Shown in pieces: positions 53,830-63,923 of a DNA stretch of 64,000 nt. The stretch comes from Mycobacterium sp. IS-836. GTDB lineage: Bacteria; Actinomycetota; Actinomycetes; Mycobacteriales; Mycobacteriaceae. Numbering within the stretch: position 1 is the stretch's first letter; each line of letters starts with the position of its first letter. Location of the stretch: NCBI RefSeq assembly GCF_001954275.1, contig NZ_MBEU01000013.1:35681-99680 (forward strand). Direction: 5' to 3'. A model generated the notes under the pieces. The model had not been told where the DNA came from. It did not search any database and saw nothing but the letters and a program-made list of their open reading frames with translations. The position numbers were made by a program, and so were the translations under genes.

Positions 53830-56402
53830 CGCGCGCCAATCTGCTGCGGTGCGGCGAGGTCCACCACGACGGTCAGGCCGCCGCCGGGGGTATCGCCGGC
53901 CGCGATGGTGCCACCCATGGCCTCGACGAAGCCGCGTGCCACCGACATGCCCAGGCCCACCCCGGTGGTGTTGTCGTGGTCGCCGAGGCGCTGGAACGCT
54001 TCGAAGATCTGATCCTCGGCCCCGTGCGGGATTCCGGGGCCCTCGTCGATGACGTTGATCAGGACGCGATCGCCCACCTGTCCGGCGTTGACCCTGACGA
54101 TGCTGTTGGGCGCGTAGCGCAGCGCGTTGTCGATCAGGTTGGCAAGCACCCGTTCCAGCAGCCCGGCGTCGGCCATCAGCACGGCGTCACCGACGTCGAC
54201 CTTGACGCGATCGATGGCGGGCCGGTAAAAGCCGGTGGCGCCCTTGCCGATGCTGACCAAAGCGCGCTGCACCGTCTCCTCGAGATACACCCGGTGCAGG
54301 TCCGGTCGAACCACGCCGGCGGCCAGGCGCGAGGAGTCGAGCAGGTTGCCGACCAACGCGGTCAGCTGGTCGACGGACTCCTCGATGGTGGCCAGCAATT
54401 CGGCGGTGTCCTGCGCCGAGAAGGCGACGTCCTCGGCGCGCAAGCTGGATACCGCGACCTTGGCCGCTGCCAGCGGCGTGCGCAGATCGTGACTGACCGC
54501 CGAGAGCAGGGAGCGGCGTAGCTCGTCGGCCCGCACGATCGCCTCGGTCCGGCTGGCTTCTTCGGCGAGCTCGCGCTGCCGGATCAGACCCGCGGCTTGT
54601 TTGGCCACCGCGGTGAGCACCCGGCGGTCGCGTGCCGAGAGCTTCCGGCCGGCCATCAGCATCCAAAACTCGTCGTCGCCGACCTCGATCGCGGTGTCAG
54701 CGGAATCCACGCTCGCACAAGGGTCTTTGCCCACGCAGGCGACCACGTGGCTCTTCTTTCCGCTGGCGCGCTCCTCCTCGCCGGGCTCGCGTAGCATGCT
54801 GACCGCGCGCTGTGAGTACGTCTCGCGCACCCGTTCGAGCAGGGTCTCGAGGTCCGCGCCGCGCAGCACCGATCCCGCGAACAGCGTCAGCAGCTCGGCC
54901 TCTTGGGACGCGCGCCGCGCTTCTCGCGCACGATTGGCCGCGAAGTTCACCAGGACCGCGACGGCGACCGCGATCAGCAGCAGCACCAACTCGGTGATCG
55001 CGCTGTTGGGTTCGGCGATGGTGAAGCTGTGTCGCGGAGCTATCAGGTAGTAGTTCAGCAGCAACCCGGAGAGCACCGCCGAAAGTGCCGCCGGGGCAAC
55101 ACCTCCGAGTAGGCCCACCAACAGCACCCCGACGAAGAACAACGCGCTCTCCCCGCCGGTGTCCAGATAGGGGTCCAGCATGGTCACCGTGACCGCGCAG
55201 ATGGCCGACGGGATGATGAACGCTGCGAGCCAGGACGCGACTTGTCGCTCGTGTGGCGCGAGCGACCCAATGTGCAAGCCGCGCTTGGATTCCTCGTGCG
55301 TGACCATGTGCACGTCGATCTTTCCGGACCGTTCGACGATCGTCTGGCCGATGCCCTCCTCGAAGATGCGCGCCCACCGGGGGCGGCGGGAGGTGCCGAT
55401 CACCAGCTGAGTGGCGTTGTTCTCGCGGGCGAAATCCAGTAGGGCCGTGGGCACGTCGTCACCGACCACGGTATGCAGGGAAGCGTCCAAGCTGCTCGCC
55501 AGCTCGCGAATCTTGGCCATCTTGCGGTCGGACACGCCAGCCAGCCCGTCGCCACGGATGACGTGCACCACCATCAGCTCGGCGCTGGATTTCGAAGCGA
55601 TCCGCGATGCGCGCCGAACCAACGTCTCGGATTCCGGACCACCGGTTACGGCCACGACCACCCGTTCGCGCGCTTCCCACAGGTCGGTGATCTTGTTCTC
55701 GGCGCGGTACTTTGCCAGCGCGGTGTCCACCTGGTCGGCCAGCCACAGTAGCGCCAATTCGCGTAGGGCCGTGAGGTTTCCGCGCCGGAAGTAGTTGGAC
55801 AGGGCCGCGTCGATCCGTGCCGGGGCGTAGACGTTGCCGTGGGATAGCCTGCGCCGCAGCGCCTCCGGGGTGATGTCGATGAGTTCGACCTGCGAGGCCT
55901 CCCGCACGATGGAGTCCGGTATCGTTTCCTGCTGTTGGATGCCCGTGATCTGGGCGACGACGTCGTTGAGACTTTCCAGGTGCTGGATGTTGACCGTGGA
56001 GATCACGGTGATACCCGCGTCGAGCAGTTCCTCGACGTCCTGCCAGCGCTTGTGATTCTTGCTGCCCGGTGTGTTGGTGTGGGCGAGTTCGTCGACGAGG
56101 ACTACCTGCGGATGCCGCGCCAGCACGGCGGGCACGTCGAGTTCGGGGAAGCTCCCGCCGCGGTATTCGACATAGTGCGGCGGGATGACCTCGATGCCCT
56201 CAATCAGCTCAGCGGTTTTCGCCCGTCCATGGGTCTCCACGACGGCCGCCACCAGGTCGGTGCCGCGCTCCAACCGCCGGTGCGCCTCTCCCAGCATCGC
56301 GTACGTTTTGCCCACACCCGGGGCCGCACCGAGGTAGATGCGTAGCTCCCCGCGCTTGGCAGGTTGGCCCGGGAGGCCGACGTCGCTCACGTCAACCATC
56401 AT
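53826..56402 (-). CDS. kdpD: KdpD sensor histidine kinase
   Basis: The 858-residue sensor has an N-terminal KdpD domain with Walker A GAAPGVGKTYAM and a USP-like domain, four membrane helices (about 390-500), a GAF-like region, and the kinase core with His in SAVSHDLRTPLAA and the DNALRYAPN/GLGMSVARG ATP-binding boxes. It senses low K+ and phosphorylates KdpE. The start is ATG 56402 or ATG 56399. It is 12 bases after kdpC. In M. tuberculosis kdpDE is divergent from kdpFABC; here it is co-directional. Confidence 0.95.
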   Translation of the reverse strand: MMVDVSDVGLPGQPAKRGELRIYLGAAPGVGKTYAMLGEAHRRLERGTDLVAAVVETHGRAKTAELIEGIEVIPPHYVEYRGGSFPELDVPAVLARHPQVVLVDELAHTNTPGSKNHKRWQDVEELLDAGITVISTVNIQHLESLNDVVAQITGIQQQETIPDSIVREASQVELIDITPEALRRRLSHGNVYAPARIDAALSNYFRRGNLTALRELALLWLADQVDTALAKYRAENKITDLWEARERVVVAVTGGPESETLVRRASRIASKSSAELMVVHVIRGDGLAGVSDRKMAKIRELASSLDASLHTVVGDDVPTALLDFARENNATQLVIGTSRRPRWARIFEEGIGQTIVERSGKIDVHMVTHEESKRGLHIGSLAPHERQVASWLAAFIIPSAICAVTVTMLDPYLDTGGESALFFVGVLLVGLLGGVAPAALSAVLSGLLLNYYLIAPRHSFTIAEPNSAITELVLLLIAVAVAVLVNFAANRAREARRASQEAELLTLFAGSVLRGADLETLLERVRETYSQRAVSMLREPGEEERASGKKSHVVACVGKDPCASVDSADTAIEVGDDEFWMLMAGRKLSARDRRVLTAVAKQAAGLIRQRELAEEASRTEAIVRADELRRSLLSAVSHDLRTPLAAAKVAVSSLRAEDVAFSAQDTAELLATIEESVDQLTALVGNLLDSSRLAAGVVRPDLHRVYLEETVQRALVSIGKGATGFYRPAIDRVKVDVGDAVLMADAGLLERVLANLIDNALRYAPNSIVRVNAGQVGDRVLINVIDEGPGIPHGAEDQIFEAFQRLGDHDNTTGVGLGMSVARGFVEAMGGTIAAGDTPGGGLTVVVDLAAPQQIGAR

Positions 56403-56414
56403 CCCCCCATGGCG

Positions 56415-57296
56415 CTAACTGGTGACCGGATACTTGTGATCGAGTTGCAGGTTGAGTTCCAGCACGTTCACGCACGGCTCGCCGAAGAAGCCAAGGGTGC
56501 GGCCGTCGCGGTACTGCGCGAGGACCTCACGTATCTGGTCCGGGGACACATGGCGGGCCTTGGCGACGCGGGCGACCTGGATGTCGGCGTATGCCGGTGA
56601 GATGTTCGGATCCAGGCCGCTGCCGCTGGCGGTGACGGCGTCGGCCGGCACCCGCGGATCCGCCGGTGCGGCCCCGCGAATGGGCACGATCTGGCCGATC
56701 GAGTAGTCCTCGCCGGACTTCGCGCACTCGACCCGAACGCCTTCGTAGAAGTCCAGGAAAGGGTGGGGCGTCGTGCCGCACGGCTCGTTGACGCTCACGA
56801 CTCGGGTGGGGTGCGTGACATAGCCGCGCGAATCGCGGGGACCGATCACCGACAGGACGGCCCCGACGCCGCCGCCGGTGCAGAACGGACGCGATCCGTC
56901 GACGCCTTCGAGTTGGCCGATCGATGCACTGCGGGAACACACCTGCGTCAGCAGGCTGGGCTTGGCCGGATCCATGTCGACTACGCTTTCGGGACCCAGG
57001 TTGCTGCCGCCGCTCGACGTCGGGTCATACCCGTTGCTGCCCGCGGCCGATGGCCGACTCTGAAAGTACTGCGGCAGCGGGTTGCCGGACGAGTCGGTGA
57101 ACGACTGGCCAATCAGCTTGCTGCCGACCGGTTTGCCGCCCGCGGTGACGATCGAGCCCTGCGCCTTGTCGTGCAACCCGGGAATCGAAGCCACCAACCA
57201 AATCAGCAGCGGATAGCCGAAACCGAGCAGCACGGTGAACACGAGCAGCGCGCGCAGCGCGGCCCAATGTTGGCGAATCACGTTCCCAAATTTCAT
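56415..57296 (-). CDS. kdpC: KdpC, K+-ATPase accessory subunit (enlarged)
   Basis: From ATG 57296 the product is 293 residues, about 100 more than the M. tuberculosis form. The N-terminal helix is at about 12-35, followed by SAAGSNGYDPTSSGGSNLGP, and the C-terminus has SGSGLDPNISPAYADIQVARVA and a LGFFGEPCVNVLELNL end. The extra residues lie between about 105 and 215 and contain several Cys residues. KdpC is needed for ATP binding and assembly of KdpB. It begins one base after the kdpB stop. Confidence 0.93.
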   Translation of the reverse strand: MKFGNVIRQHWAALRALLVFTVLLGFGYPLLIWLVASIPGLHDKAQGSIVTAGGKPVGSKLIGQSFTDSSGNPLPQYFQSRPSAAGSNGYDPTSSGGSNLGPESVVDMDPAKPSLLTQVCSRSASIGQLEGVDGSRPFCTGGGVGAVLSVIGPRDSRGYVTHPTRVVSVNEPCGTTPHPFLDFYEGVRVECAKSGEDYSIGQIVPIRGAAPADPRVPADAVTASGSGLDPNISPAYADIQVARVAKARHVSPDQIREVLAQYRDGRTLGFFGEPCVNVLELNLQLDHKYPVTS

Positions 57297-57297
57297 C

Positions 57298-59445
57298 TCA
57301 GGCCATCCCGGGGAGCAGTTGAACCAGCAAGTCGATGAGCTTGATTCCGACGAATGGGGCGACAATGCCACCGAGGCCGTAGATGTAGAGATTGCGGCTC
57401 AGCAGCTTGGCTGCACGGCTCGGCGTATAGCGAACTCCGCGGAGCGCCAGCGGAATCAGGGCGACGATGACGATCGCGTTGAAGATGACCGCGGACAGGA
57501 TCGCCGATTGCGGACTGTGTAACCGCATGACGTTGAGCAGGTCCAGGCCCGGGAAGATCGCCACGAACAGCGCCGGGATGATCGCAAAGTACTTGGCGAT
57601 GTCGTTGGCGATGGAGAACGTGGTCAACGCCCCGCGGGTGATCAACAGCTGCTTACCGATTTCCACGATCTCGATGAGCTTGGTCGGGTCGGAGTCCAGG
57701 TCCACCATGTTGCCGGCCTCTTTGGCCGCCGACGTGCCGGTGTTCATCGCCACCCCAACGTCGGCCTGGGCCAGTGCGGGGGCGTCGTTGGTGCCGTCAC
57801 CGGTCATCGCGACCAGGCGGCCGCCCTGCTGCTCGCGCTTGATGAGCATCATCTTGTCTTCCGGCGTGGCCTCGGCGAGGAAGTCGTCGACGCCGGCCTC
57901 GTCGGCGATCGCCTTGGCGGTCAACGGGTTATCGCCGGTGATCATCACGGTGCGGATGCCCATCAGCCGCATCGCGTCGAACCGGTCGCGCATGCCCTGC
58001 TTCACCACGTCTTTGAGGTGGATGACGCCGAGCACTTCGGCTTGTCCGCCGGCCAGCCGTCCGACGACGAGCGGGGTTCCGCCGGCCGCGGAGATACCGT
58101 CCACGATCTCGCCGAGTTCGGCGGGAACCGTGCCCCCGTGGCCGCGGATCCACTCGGCCACCGAGCTGGCCGCGCCCTTGCGTAGCTGGCGGCCGTCGAG
58201 GTCCACGCCCGACATCCGGGTAGTCGCACTGAATTCCACCCAGGAGGCGTTGGACAGCTCGCCTGGGGTCCGCGCGCGCAGCCCGTAGGCCTCCTTGGCA
58301 TAGACGACGATGGAACGACCCTCGGGAGTTTCGTCGGCGAGGCTGGACAACTGCGCGGCGTCGGCCAGATCCTGGTTCGTCACCCCAGGCACCGGAATGA
58401 ATTCCGACGCTTGACGATTCCCGAGCGTGATGGTTCCGGTCTTGTCCAGGAGCAGGGTGTTGACGTCGCCGGCCGCCTCGACCGCGCGACCGGACATGGC
58501 GAGCACGTTGCGTTGCACTAACCGGTCCATGCCCGCGATGCCGATCGCCGACAACAGCGCGCCGATTGTGGTGGGAATCAAGCAGACCAGAAGTGCGACC
58601 AGGACGATGCCGCTGATCCCGTCCGCGCTCAGCGCCGAGGTCGCCGGCACACCGGGATTGTTGACCTTGGAGTAGATCGCGAGCGGCTGAAGCGTGGCCA
58701 CCGCGAACACGAAGATGATGGTCAGTGCCGCCAGCAGAATGTTGAGCGCGATCTCGTTGGGTGTCTTCTGCCGATTCGCACCCTCGACGAGTGCGATCAT
58801 CCGGTCCACAAAGCTCTCTCCGGGCTTCTGGGTGATCTTGACGACGATCCGGTCGGAGAGCACGGTGGTTCCGCCGGTTACCGCCGAGCGGTCCCCGCCG
58901 GATTCCCGGATGACGGGCGCCGATTCGCCCGTGATGGCCGATTCATCAACCGAGGCAATGCCTTCCACGACGTCGCCGTCGCCGGGAATGACCTCTCCCG
59001 CGGTGACCACCACGATGTCGCCCTGCTGCAGTAGGGGCGCCGCCACTTCTTCGGGAGTGCCGCCGGTGCCGCCCGGCTTCCAGTCGTTGAGCCGGTGCGC
59101 GATGGTGTCGGCTTTCGATTTGCGTAGCGTGTCGGCCTGCGCCTTGCCACGCCCTTCGGCCACCGCTTCGGCTAGGTTGGCGAAAACCACTGTCAGCCAT
59201 AGCCAGAACACCGTGAGCCAGCTGAACCAGCTGCTGTCGCCGATTGCGAGCACCGTCGACCATGCGGCGCCGATTTCCACGATGAACATCACCGGGTTGC
59301 GCCACAGGGTGCGCGGATCGAGCTTGGCGAACGCGTCCGGCAGCGACTTCACCAGCAATGCGGGGTCGAGCAACCCGCCCTGCAACTTATCGCCGGGCGC
59401 CTTGGCGCTGCGCCGGAGTCTTGGGGACGGGATCGTGGCGGTCAC
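57298..59445 (-). CDS. kdpB: KdpB, P-type K+-transporting ATPase catalytic subunit
   Basis: From GTG 59445 the product is 715 residues. The phosphorylation motif is [12 protein letters not shown], the hinge motif [20 protein letters not shown] (here [11 protein letters not shown]) and [16 protein letters not shown]. It hydrolyses ATP to drive K+ import through KdpA. The GTG lies one base from the kdpA stop with an AAGGGA site inside the kdpA end. The upstream in-frame extension lies in kdpA and was excluded. Confidence 0.96.
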   Translation of the reverse strand: MTATIPSPRLRRSAKAPGDKLQGGLLDPALLVKSLPDAFAKLDPRTLWRNPVMFIVEIGAAWSTVLAIGDSSWFSWLTVFWLWLTVVFANLAEAVAEGRGKAQADTLRKSKADTIAHRLNDWKPGGTGGTPEEVAAPLLQQGDIVVVTAGEVIPGDGDVVEGIASVDESAITGESAPVIRESGGDRSAVTGGTTVLSDRIVVKITQKPGESFVDRMIALVEGANRQKTPNEIALNILLAALTIIFVFAVATLQPLAIYSKVNNPGVPATSALSADGISGIVLVALLVCLIPTTIGALLSAIGIAGMDRLVQRNVLAMSGRAVEAAGDVNTLLLDKTGTITLGNRQASEFIPVPGVTNQDLADAAQLSSLADETPEGRSIVVYAKEAYGLRARTPGELSNASWVEFSATTRMSGVDLDGRQLRKGAASSVAEWIRGHGGTVPAELGEIVDGISAAGGTPLVVGRLAGGQAEVLGVIHLKDVVKQGMRDRFDAMRLMGIRTVMITGDNPLTAKAIADEAGVDDFLAEATPEDKMMLIKREQQGGRLVAMTGDGTNDAPALAQADVGVAMNTGTSAAKEAGNMVDLDSDPTKLIEIVEIGKQLLITRGALTTFSIANDIAKYFAIIPALFVAIFPGLDLLNVMRLHSPQSAILSAVIFNAIVIVALIPLALRGVRYTPSRAAKLLSRNLYIYGLGGIVAPFVGIKLIDLLVQLLPGMA

Positions 59446-59446
59446 T

Positions 59447-61117
59447 TCAGTGAATCCCTTCGGCGAGCGGCCCGAGCGCCAGTGCGGGCAGGAAGGTGAG
59501 GCCAACCAGGATGACGGTCACACCCACCACCAAGCTCACGAACTGGGGCTTGTGGGTGGGCAGCGTGCCGCTCGATTCGGGGGTCGCGCCCTGACGGGCG
59601 AGCGAACCGGCCAGCGCGAGAATCAGCATCATCGGCAGGAAGCGGCCGAAGACCATCGCAAGGCCCAGCGCGGTATTCCACCAGACCGTATTGGCCGAGA
59701 GCCCGGCGAAGGCCGAACCGTTGTTGTTGGCCGCGGAAGTGAATGCGTAAAGGACCTCGGAGAGGCCGTGCGGGCCGGTGTTTGTCATGGCGGCGCGCTC
59801 ACCCGGTAGCGCCATCGCTATGGCGGTGCCGAGCAGCACGATCAGCGGGGTGATCAGGAAATAGCCTGCGGCGAGCTTCATTTCGCGCGGGTTGATCTTC
59901 TTGCCGAGGTATTCCGGTGTTCGGCCGACCATCAAGCCGGCGACGAACACGGTGATGACGGCGAGGATCAGGATGCCGTATAGGCCGGAGCCGACGCCGC
60001 CCGGCGCGACCTCGCCGAGCTGCATGTTGAACATCGTCATCATGCCGCCCAGGGAACTGTAGGAGTCGTGCACCGAATTGACGGCACCGGTCGACGTCAG
60101 AGTGGTGGCGTCGGCGAAGATCGCGGAATCGGCGACCCCGAATCGTTGTTCGACGCCTTCGGTGGAAGCACCGACCGCGGTGGGAACCGTGCCGTGGTGC
60201 TGCAATTGGAACAGCATCATGAACGTGACGCTGAGAACGGCCAGGACGCCGACGATCGCCGCAATCGCGTAGCCCTGTTTCTTGCTGTTCACCATGCGGC
60301 CGAAGGTTCGCGGCAGCGAGAAGCTGATCACCAGTAGCAGGAAGATCTCCACCCAGTTCGTCCAGGCGGTCGGGTTTTCGAACGGGTGCGCGGAGTTGGC
60401 GTTGTAGAAGCCGCCGCCGTTGGTGCCCAACAGCTTGATCGCCTCCTGGCTGGCGACCGGCCCACCGGGGATGGTCTGGCGGGCACCGGCCAGTGTGGTG
60501 ACGACCTGGTCGTTGAGGTGGAAGTTCTGCACGACGCCCCCGGCGATCAGCACGATGGCTCCGAGGATGGAGATCGGCAGCAGGATGCGGAGCGTGCCGC
60601 GCGTCAAGTCCACCCAGAAGTTGCCGAGTTCGTGGGTGCGGTGGCGCGCGAAACCACGGACCAACGCGACCGCGACGGCCATGCCGACGGCGGCGGAGAC
60701 AAAGTTCTGCACCGCCAGCCCGGCGATCTGCACCAGGTGCCCCATGGTCGATTCGCCGGAGTAGGCCTGCCAGTTGGTGTTTGTGACGAAGCTGACGGCG
60801 GTGTTCCAGGCCAGCGCCGGTGTCATCTTTGTCCCGGGGTCGTGTAGATGCAGCGGCAGCTTGCCCTGGACGAGTTGCAAGACGAACAGGAATACGACGC
60901 TGACGGCCGAAAATGCAAGCACGCTACGGGCATACGCGACCCAGCCCTGTTCGGCGTCCGGATTGGCCCCGATCAGGCGATAGATGAATTTCTCTGTGCG
61001 CGAATGCTTTCGGGAGCTGTAGACCCGGTACATGTAGTCGCCCAGCGGGATATGGACCACCGCCAGCGCGACGACGAGTAACCCGAGGAAGATCAGCCCC
61101 GCCGCGGTCCCGCTCAC
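59447..61117 (-). CDS. kdpA: KdpA, K+-selective channel-like subunit
   Basis: The 556-residue membrane protein has about 10 helices and four pore-loop regions, including [63 protein letters not shown] and [15 protein letters not shown], the selectivity-filter sites of KdpA. It starts at GTG 61117, overlapping the kdpF stop by one base. It forms the K+ entry part of the complex. Confidence 0.96.
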   Translation of the reverse strand: MSGTAAGLIFLGLLVVALAVVHIPLGDYMYRVYSSRKHSRTEKFIYRLIGANPDAEQGWVAYARSVLAFSAVSVVFLFVLQLVQGKLPLHLHDPGTKMTPALAWNTAVSFVTNTNWQAYSGESTMGHLVQIAGLAVQNFVSAAVGMAVAVALVRGFARHRTHELGNFWVDLTRGTLRILLPISILGAIVLIAGGVVQNFHLNDQVVTTLAGARQTIPGGPVASQEAIKLLGTNGGGFYNANSAHPFENPTAWTNWVEIFLLLVISFSLPRTFGRMVNSKKQGYAIAAIVGVLAVLSVTFMMLFQLQHHGTVPTAVGASTEGVEQRFGVADSAIFADATTLTSTGAVNSVHDSYSSLGGMMTMFNMQLGEVAPGGVGSGLYGILILAVITVFVAGLMVGRTPEYLGKKINPREMKLAAGYFLITPLIVLLGTAIAMALPGERAAMTNTGPHGLSEVLYAFTSAANNNGSAFAGLSANTVWWNTALGLAMVFGRFLPMMLILALAGSLARQGATPESSGTLPTHKPQFVSLVVGVTVILVGLTFLPALALGPLAEGIH

Positions 61118-61206
61118 TAGAACCGCTCCGGGAAGACGAGGGCCGCGCCCAGCAGCAGGGCGATGAGCACGGCCAGTATCAGACCTATGGCGTTAGCGCT
61201 GCTCAC
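61117..61206 (-). CDS. kdpF: KdpF small subunit
   Basis: The 29-residue protein is a single membrane helix, [20 protein letters not shown] then AALVFPERF, from GTG 61206. The LFPERF-type end is typical of KdpF, which stabilises the Kdp complex. Its start overlaps the stop of the 25-residue ORF below (GTGA), and its stop overlaps kdpA. Confidence 0.85.
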   Translation of the reverse strand: MSSANAIGLILAVLIALLLGAALVFPERF

Positions 61207-61280
61207 GAGCCCAACTTCAGCGTCCAGCCGAGCGCGGCGAAGACCGCTACGGTCAGCGCGAGGTACACCAAGACGCCCAT
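61203..61280 (-). CDS. 25-residue single-helix membrane ORF ahead of kdpF
   Basis: ATG 61280 has a GGAG site 5 bases upstream (GGAGACAAG). The product, MGVLVYLALTVAVFAALGWT then LKLGS, is one transmembrane helix. It ends in a TGA that overlaps the kdpF GTG, so translation is coupled. It is too short for most gene finders. It may be an extra Kdp subunit or a regulatory peptide like KdpF; no homologue is known to me. Confidence 0.6.
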   Translation of the reverse strand: MGVLVYLALTVAVFAALGWTLKLGS

Positions 61281-61466
61281 CTTGTCTCCGTTCTGCGCCG
61301 GTCGTGCGCACACTTAACGACCTCATCGAGTCCGCGACAGCGTAGTCCTCGGAGGCAAAGGTCAGGTTGAAATTAATCGGACCGGATGGCGTGGGGCCGT
61401 TGGTTGATGCTTTCCTAACGGCGCCGCGGTTTACCTTTACGGTTTGTTTACGCCCGACGCAGAAGG
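61281..61466 (-). promoter_or_regulatory. kdp upstream region
   Basis: This is the gap between trcS and the kdp operon, both on minus. It holds three TTTAC units at 61430-61451 (GTTTACCTTTACGGTTTGTTTACG). KdpE sites in other bacteria are T-rich, so this is a candidate operator. Some readthrough from trcS is also possible. Confidence 0.4.
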
Positions 61467-62978
61467 TTAGGCGCTATCCGAGAGTGGGCCCTCGATCATC
61501 GGCAGTCGCACCCTAAACACCGTTCGGCCGCTGGCGGATTCGGCGGTGACCGAGCCGCGGTGCGCCTTGACGATCGAACTCACGATCGCCAGCCCCAGCC
61601 CGATGCCCGAACCGTCGGACCTCGTCGTGTCGGCCCGGACGAATCGCTCGAATAGCCGGGGCAGCAGCTGGGCGTCGATGCCGGGCCCGTCGTCCGCGAC
61701 GGTCAGCTCCGCATAGGCTCCCTCGGCACCGCGCTGGCAGGTGATCCCGGTGGTCACCGTGACGCCCGGCGGTGTGTGCACCCGGGCGTTGCTGAGCAGA
61801 TTGCTGACCAGCTGGTGCAGGCGGTCGTGGTCCCCCCGAACCCATACCGGCTCGTCGGGCAGGTCCTTGACCCACTCGTGCGAAGGCGCCGCGACCGCGG
61901 CGTCGTTCACCGCGTTGATGACGAGGTCGGCCAGGTCGACGTCGTCGTTCTGCAGGTCTTGACCCTCGCCCAGGCGGGAGAGCAGCAGCAGCTCGTCGAC
62001 AAGCAGCGTCATGCGCCTAGCTTCCGACTCGATGCGGGCCAGCGCGTATTCGGTAGTCGGTGGCAGTGCCGAACTGTCCTGGCGGGTCAGTTCGGCATAA
62101 CCCTGAATGGCGGCGAGCGGGGTCCGTAGCTCGTGGCTGGCATCGGTGATGAATTGTCGCGTGCGCAGATCGGAGTCGACGCGATGCGCCAGCGCACTAT
62201 CCACGTTGTCCAGCAACCGATTCAGCGTGTGCCCGACGATCCCGACCTCATTGTCCGGGTCGGTGTCCTCCGGCCGAACCCGGACGCTGATCCGATGGTC
62301 GTCGTCGGTGAGCGGCATCGCGGCGACTTCCGCGGCGGTCGCCGCGACCCGGCGCAGCGGGCGAAGGGTGTAGCCGACCACCCAGACCGTGAGTCCCGCG
62401 GTGATGATCAGGGCGGCCGTGACAAGCGCCGTGGTGGTGATGTTCTTGCGTGCGATGATCCGGTCGGCGAGGTTCAGCGGCACCCCGACGACCAGGACGT
62501 CGGACCCATCGATGAGGCAGTCGACCCGGTAGGACCCAAGGCTGCCGAGCTTTTCGGTATGGGGCGGACCGTCGTGCCACTGTTGTCCTTCGATGGCGCG
62601 GACGACGTCGGCCGGCGCGGGTCGTGGTTCGTCTTCGGAGAAGACCGCCGAGCCGATCACCACTCCGTCGCGCACCACGGCGATGAGGTTTCCCGGGGTT
62701 TGTCCGGTGAACTCCAGCAAGGCCTGCGACACCGGGGCGTTGGCTCGGTGTCCCGACGCATGGTCGCCGCTGCGGTATCTGCTGTAGGAGTGGTTGAACG
62801 CGTGCAGCGATTTGGCGACTTCGGCGTCGTTCATGGTGGTGACGTAGCCGCGCAGGCTCAGCACCGAGACCACCCCGACCGCCACCAAAACCACTGTGAC
62901 GACTGCCAATACGCCGACCAGCAATTGGCGTCGCAAGGAACGGGGAAACCACCGCGGGGTGTCGCGCTCGGCCGTCAT
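61467..62978 (-). CDS. trcS: TrcS sensor histidine kinase
   Basis: The 503-residue kinase has helix 1 near residues 15-45, a periplasmic sensor, helix 2 near 185-205, a HAMP domain, and a kinase core with His in FITDASHELRTPLAA. The ATPase boxes are NLLSNARVH, DDGPGI and GIGLGLAIV. It is the partner of TrcR and overlaps the trcR stop by 4 bases. TrcRS in M. tuberculosis represses the hypothetical Rv1057 gene; its signal is unknown. Confidence 0.94.
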   Translation of the reverse strand: MTAERDTPRWFPRSLRRQLLVGVLAVVTVVLVAVGVVSVLSLRGYVTTMNDAEVAKSLHAFNHSYSRYRSGDHASGHRANAPVSQALLEFTGQTPGNLIAVVRDGVVIGSAVFSEDEPRPAPADVVRAIEGQQWHDGPPHTEKLGSLGSYRVDCLIDGSDVLVVGVPLNLADRIIARKNITTTALVTAALIITAGLTVWVVGYTLRPLRRVAATAAEVAAMPLTDDDHRISVRVRPEDTDPDNEVGIVGHTLNRLLDNVDSALAHRVDSDLRTRQFITDASHELRTPLAAIQGYAELTRQDSSALPPTTEYALARIESEARRMTLLVDELLLLSRLGEGQDLQNDDVDLADLVINAVNDAAVAAPSHEWVKDLPDEPVWVRGDHDRLHQLVSNLLSNARVHTPPGVTVTTGITCQRGAEGAYAELTVADDGPGIDAQLLPRLFERFVRADTTRSDGSGIGLGLAIVSSIVKAHRGSVTAESASGRTVFRVRLPMIEGPLSDSA

Positions 62979-63748
62979 TCCGGTGGCCGCAGCATGTATC
63001 CGACACCTCGGACGGTGTGGATCATCGGCTCCCTGCCGGAGTCGATCTTCTTTCTCAGGTAAGAGATGTACAGATCGACAATGCTGGTGCGCCCGGCGAA
63101 ATCGTAGTTCCAGACTCGGTCCAGGATCTCGGTGCGGCTCAGCGCGCGACGTGGGTTACGCATGAGGAAGCGAAGCAATTCGAACTCGGTCGACGAAAGT
63201 GAGATCGCCGTCCCGTCGCGGCTGACTTCGCGGCTAGCGCTGTCGATTCGAAGATCGCCGACTTTGAGCGCCTCGGGAGTCGGTGGGGTCAGCTGGCCGG
63301 AGCGGCGCAGCAAGCCGCGGAGCCGCGCGACGAGCTCCTCGAGGCTGAACGGTTTGGTCATGTAGTCGTCCGCGCCCGCGGTGAGGCCGGTGACCCGATC
63401 CATAACCGAATCGCGGGCGGTGAGAAACAGCGTGGGCGTGTAGGCGTCGGATTCACGGATCCGCTGCAGAATTCGCAGCCCGTCGACGTCCGGAAGCATG
63501 ATGTCGAGGACCAGCACGTCGGGTTTGACTCGCTCGAACTTCGCAATGGCTTCGCGCCCGTTGTGGGCGATTTCGACGACCCAGCCTTCGTAGTGCAGCG
63601 CCATCTTGACCAGGTTGGTCAACGCGGGCTCATCGTCCACCAGCAAAACCCGGATGGGGGATCCGTCGGCGCGATAAATCCTGGGCAGCTGTCCGAGCAT
63701 GGCCTGGCGCGGCCGCTGGCTGCCGGCGTATCCCGACGTTGTGGTCAT
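62975..63748 (-). CDS. trcR: TrcR response regulator
   Basis: From ATG 63748 the product is 257 residues, the known length of TrcR. The receiver domain has VLLVDDEPALTNLVKMAL and the phospho-Asp in DVLVLDIMLPDVDG. The C-terminal winged helix has SSTEFELLRFLMRNP and SIVDLYISYLRKKID. A longer start (63766) adds only six residues. It controls itself through an AT-rich upstream site in M. tuberculosis. Confidence 0.95.
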   Translation of the reverse strand: MTTTSGYAGSQRPRQAMLGQLPRIYRADGSPIRVLLVDDEPALTNLVKMALHYEGWVVEIAHNGREAIAKFERVKPDVLVLDIMLPDVDGLRILQRIRESDAYTPTLFLTARDSVMDRVTGLTAGADDYMTKPFSLEELVARLRGLLRRSGQLTPPTPEALKVGDLRIDSASREVSRDGTAISLSSTEFELLRFLMRNPRRALSRTEILDRVWNYDFAGRTSIVDLYISYLRKKIDSGREPMIHTVRGVGYMLRPPE

Positions 63749-63840
63749 GTCCCCACATTCTCCCAATACGCATATCCAATTGTCACGGAGTTCATAGAAT
63801 TCTCAAATCTAAGCGCCGGGCCTGAGGGGCGCCACACCAC
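63749..63840 (-). promoter_or_regulatory. AT-rich trcR promoter region
   Basis: Bases 63760-63815 are much richer in A and T than the surroundings (e.g. CATATCCAATTG and TAGAATTCTCAAATCT). TrcR binds AT-rich DNA upstream of its own gene in M. tuberculosis, so this may be the same autoregulatory site. Confidence 0.5.
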
Positions 63841-63876
63841 GAATTACCTTCCGCACCAAGCTGATTCACAAACGAC

Positions 63877-63906
63877 GGGGCCGCACACCGATTGGTGTGC
63901 GGCCCC
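63877..63906 (-). terminator. Intrinsic terminator of the esx gene
   Basis: GGGGCCGCACACC (63877-63889) and GGTGTGCGGCCCC (63894-63906) form a perfect 13-bp stem with a 4-base loop. On the minus strand it lies 18 bases after the esx stop and is followed by a T-containing GTCGTTTGTG, so it likely ends the esx transcript. Confidence 0.8.
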
Positions 63907-63923
63907 GGTCTAAGGGTGCGGTG

